From JASHPR01 sp963778075 (GTDB lineage: Bacteria > Actinomycetota > Actinomycetes > Streptosporangiales > Streptosporangiaceae): a stretch of 64,000 nt of DNA. Numbering within the stretch: position 1 is the stretch's first letter; each line of letters starts with the position of its first letter. Where the stretch lies: the NCBI GenBank assembly GCA_963778075.1, contig CAVZTJ010000002.1, positions 1 through 64,000 of the forward strand, written 5' to 3'. Both the position numbers and the translations under genes were made by a program. This document shows positions 63,146-64,000 of this stretch, piece after piece. The notes beneath the pieces are model-generated. The model ran no database searches, was not told the DNA's origin, and worked only from the letters and a program-made list of their open reading frames with translations.

Positions 63146-63340
63146 ACCGCCGCGGTGGGAATTTCAACCGCCCTGCTGGGCGTGTTGTTCGCCCAGTTGG
63201 TGGTCGGGCTGGTCGGCGTGCTGGCGTTCAGCGGCGAGTTCGGCACTGGGATGATCCGGGCCACGCTGGCGGTCGTACCCTCGCGGCTGCCGGTGCTGTG
63301 GGCCAAGGTGATCGTGCTGGCCGGCCGGTCCTGTGCGGCT
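63146..63340 (+). pseudogene. ABC-2 permease fragment
   Basis: GISTALLGVLFAQLVVGLVGVLAFSGEFGTGMIRATLAVVPSRLPVLWAKVIVLAGR is the characteristic third to fourth helix region of ABC-2-type permeases (S/GEYxTGMIRxTL). Nothing of the rest is in frame on either side. Confidence 0.6.
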
Positions 63341-63394
63341 ACGCGGTCGCGCTGACCGCCCTGGCCGCCTGGCAGCTGCGCCGCCGCGACGCGC

Positions 63395-63830
63395 AGGTGC
63401 TCAGGGTGGCTGGTGCCGACGATCGCGCTCGACACTCCCGGGTGGCTGAGCGTGAAGCGCAGGATGAACTCGTGGCGGTTCATGCCGTCCTTCAGCAGCT
63501 CGTCGAGTTTGGCTGCCTCCAGGTCCAGGTGGTCGGTCTGCAGGCGGCGGAGGCTCTGCTCGACGTCGGCGCGGACGTTCGCTGCGCTGTAGTCGTGCTG
63601 GCCTATCGTGACGGCCTCGGGCGCCATGGACACCGGGCAGCCGCACTTGGAGGCGAGGAAGAACTCGCTGCGGCGCGAGCTGAGGTGGCGGCCGATCAGT
63701 TCCTCGCTGCGCCCGTAGTCAACCGAGGTGTCGATCAGGCTGACCCCGGCGTCGAGCAGCTCGTTGAGCAGCCGTCCGGCGTCCTCGCCGATCGCGCGAT
63801 GGAACTGGCGATCTACGGCCTGCACCAGCG
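63395..63830 (-). pseudogene. Aldo/keto reductase with internal deletion
   Basis: The N-terminal part (FHRAIGEDAGRLLNELLDAGVSLIDTSVDYGRSEELIGRHLSSRRSEFFLASKCG) carries the catalytic Asp/Tyr pair (D..YGRSE) and Lys. After QTDHLDL the frame jumps directly to EAAKLDELLKDGMNRHEFILRFTLSHPGVSSAIVGTSHPEHLRVA, the C-terminal NADP-binding end. About 90-100 residues of the barrel's middle are missing though the frame is kept. It then runs on into unrelated sequence to 62851. Confidence 0.7.
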
Positions 63831-63873
63831 CTGAGAGCGCCACACCGCAGGCGAACCCACAGGTGAGGCATAT

Positions 63874-64000
63874 ATGTTCGCCCTGGCGCGCTCTCGTCGC
63901 CTGATTCCCGGCACGGTCGGGCTGTTCGGCATCCTGGACATGGCCAGAGAACTGACCGGCCGGCGCGCGACCATCACCACGGCCGGTTTTTCGTTTTGGA
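63874..64000 (+). CDS. Start of an unidentified gene leaving the window
   Basis: ATG 63874 is preceded by aggtgagg at five bases, an excellent ribosome site. The 42 readable residues (MFALARSRRLIPGTVGLFGILDMARELTGRRATITTAGFSFW) are basic then hydrophobic, suggesting a membrane protein. No family can be named from so little. Confidence 0.45.
   Translation, partial: MFALARSRRLIPGTVGLFGILDMARELTGRRATITTAGFSFW

Overview
The window comes from a high-GC actinomycete. Third codon positions are almost all G or C, GTG starts are common, and the content is typical of Actinomycetota: BTAD/SARP regulator, GAF-ANTAR proteins, STAS anti-anti-sigma proteins, mycosin-like subtilase, MMPL and DrrAB-type transporters, LamG/CBM secreted hydrolases. 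A filamentous Streptosporangiales-like soil organism is my guess; genus and species cannot be read from the sequence.

Layout. 1-1.8 kb: IS481-like transposase (runs off the left edge) with a DUF6431-type zinc-ribbon partner. 2.1-6.1 kb: a decayed stretch with a frameshifted MFS transporter, a coupled three-gene set of unknown function (zinc ribbon, membrane protein with Ser/Thr/Pro tail, small membrane protein), and remnants of a sulfonate-type ABC/LLM-monooxygenase cluster. 6.2-10.2 kb: AhpD-like protein, cysteine dioxygenase-rhodanese fusion, AAA ATPase. 10.5-16 kb: GH18-like secreted protein, mycosin-like protease, and a truncated LacI regulator abutting a truncated, twice-frameshifted LamG/CBM hydrolase. 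16.1-25.8 kb: cold-shock gene, then a complete type II Wadjet operon (jetABCD, minus strand) between two truncated host genes. 26.3-33 kb: broken LysM/transglycosylase gene, DrrAB-like exporter, APH-like kinase, acetamidase/formamidase, small cupin and SnoaL genes, several gene stubs. 33.1-40.8 kb: signalling block with a large BTAD/AAA regulator, SRPBCC protein, three STAS proteins and two GAF-ANTAR proteins. 40.9-48.4 kb: alpha/beta hydrolases and a TetR-controlled heterodimeric ABC exporter. 48.4-51 kb: PAP2-like/kinase fusion beside truncated LPG-synthase and PAP2 genes. 51-57 kb: S9 peptidase/M20 amidohydrolase pair, MBL hydrolase, divergent RibD-like/HxlR pair. 57-64 kb: frameshifted MMPL transporter, NarL-type two-component system, MBL hydrolase, more stubs, and the 5' end of a gene leaving the right edge.

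Two themes stand out. First, the Wadjet system is intact while the genes beside it are cut. In Wadjet, JetABC form an SMC-like complex and JetD is the Toprim nuclease that cleaves circular plasmid DNA. Second, the window holds an unusual number of half-genes joined at blunt junctions, plus several single-base frameshifts. The half-genes point to decay by deletion. Some of the single-base shifts may be sequencing errors. I see no rRNA, tRNA or CRISPR array.
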